Assembly (NCBI GenBank): GCA_000431535.1
Contig: HF991822.1
Location: 59,313-123,312, forward strand
DNA: 64,000 nt
Source: Clostridium sp. CAG:678
GTDB lineage: Bacteria; Bacillota; Clostridia; Oscillospirales; Acutalibacteraceae
Reading direction: 5' to 3'
The position numbers were made by a program, and so were the translations under genes. Below are positions 63,683-64,000 of the stretch, in pieces (the first letter of the stretch is position 1; every line of letters begins with the position of its first letter). The notes beneath the pieces were generated by a model, which searched no databases, had not been told where the DNA came from, and was given only the letters and a program-made list of their open reading frames with translations.

Positions 63683-63889
63683 TTATTCCTCAACAACGTT
63701 TCTTCTGAAGAGCAGGCTGATACACCAGATCGCCGCAAGGCCAACCAGGCAGTAAATGATGCGCGCGATCACGCTTTCCTGCCCGCCGCATATCCATGCA
63801 ACAAGGTCAAATTTAAAAAGACCTATAAGACCCCAGTTGAGTCCGCCTATTATGTTAAGGATCAATGCTATTCTGTTGATAATCGTCAT
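63683..63889 (-). CDS. DUF378 membrane protein
   Basis: 68 residues with two membrane helices. ILNIIGGLNWGLIGLFKFDLV and ARIIYCLVGLAAIW are the paired segments of the DUF378 family, small inner-membrane proteins of unknown function. GGAGATGAG lies before the ATG. It is convergent with sigE, separated by 34 bases containing a weak GCGGTG/CACCGC hairpin. Confidence 0.88.
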   Translation of the reverse strand: MTIINRIALILNIIGGLNWGLIGLFKFDLVAWICGGQESVIARIIYCLVGLAAIWCISLLFRRNVVEE

Positions 63890-63905
63890 TTTCTCATCTC
63901 CAATT

Positions 63906-63945
63906 AAAAAAGTCGTTAGTATGTTGCCCGTACTAACGACTTTTT
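63906..63945. terminator. Strong bidirectional terminator at the right edge
   Basis: AAAAAGTCGTTAGTA / TACTAACGACTTTTT, 15-bp perfect stem with a 9-base loop. It lies upstream of the DUF378 start, so it most likely ends a minus-strand gene entering from the right. Confidence 0.85.
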
Positions 63946-63951
63946 ATTCAT

Positions 63952-64000
63952 TTATTTTGTTTTGCGTCTTTTTAAATTTTTGTTAAAAGAATTTCTGCTT
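63952..64000 (-). CDS. Possible C-terminal end of a minus-strand gene
   Basis: A minus-strand frame open to the window edge ends with TAA at 63952-63954; its last residues are basic (NLKRRKTK). A strong terminator begins seven bases further on, the normal arrangement for a gene end. Sixteen codons are too few for any identification. Confidence 0.3.
   Translation of the reverse strand, partial: SRNSFNKNLKRRKTK

Overview
The window looks like one chromosomal segment of a spore-forming Clostridia-class Firmicute, probably an uncultured anaerobic gut or fermenter lineage. The support is SpoIIGA-pro-SigE and a SigH-like sigma factor, a HrcA-type CIRCE operator, a SAM-I riboswitch on metK, an anaerobic-type PyrK/PyrD pair, an EFR1-type flavodoxin-ferredoxin, and clostridial membrane families (DUF6512, DUF2798, CmpB-like). 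Promoters are plain SigA type, mostly with 17-bp spacers. No phage, transposase, CRISPR array or rRNA was seen.

Layout. 1-6.4 kb: end of a phosphohexomutase, NifU-like protein, GH38 mannosidase, small membrane proteins, CCA-adding enzyme and a DUF2798 protein. 6.4-9.4 kb: CIRCE-controlled htpG and a cytidylate-kinase-like protein. 9.4-19.8 kb (minus strand): one arginine operon argC-argJ-argB-argD-argF-carA-carB, in which carB is fused in frame to a complete diaminopimelate epimerase (dapF). 20-25 kb: XRE regulator, HisJ phosphatase, tRNA-Asp/tRNA-Thr, gdhA, a membrane M28 peptidase and a DUF6512 protein. 25.1-25.7 kb: tRNA-Ser followed by an att-like duplication of its 3' end and a decayed ORF. 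25.7-33.7 kb: FAD/Rieske oxidoreductase, EFR1 protein, a GH2 glycosidase, and divergently a ribulokinase-like kinase with araA and araD. 33.8-40.2 kb: an SDR epimerase with a zinc-ribbon tail, riboswitch-metK, and a minus-strand GH4-PfkB-TtcA operon behind palindromic operator-like repeats.

40.2-50.2 kb: a nine-gene de novo pyrimidine operon pyrC-carA-carB-pyrK-pyrD-pyrF-pyrE-pyrB-pyrI. The genome therefore carries separate arginine-linked and pyrimidine-linked carbamoyl-phosphate synthases. 50.2-52.4 kb: zinc-ribbon protein, SigH-like factor and the GTPase YchF. 52.4-57 kb: ilvB-ilvN-leuC-leuD and an unknown gene. 57.0-57.45 kb: a highly structured RNA candidate lying inside an interrupted terminator, flanked by an exact 22-nt direct repeat. 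57.5-62 kb: S26-type peptidase, ABC exporter, second GH2 and a cyclophilin. 62.1-63.9 kb: spoIIGA-sigE behind a promoter with the long spacer typical of spoIIG, then a DUF378 protein.

The most notable items are the CarB-DapF fusion, the RNA-bearing insertion at 57.0-57.45 kb, the tRNA-Ser 3'-end duplication, the CIRCE element on htpG, a probably leaderless hisJ-like gene, and two clear unassigned operator palindromes (GH4 operon and ilvB). Identifications rest on motif recognition without database searches.
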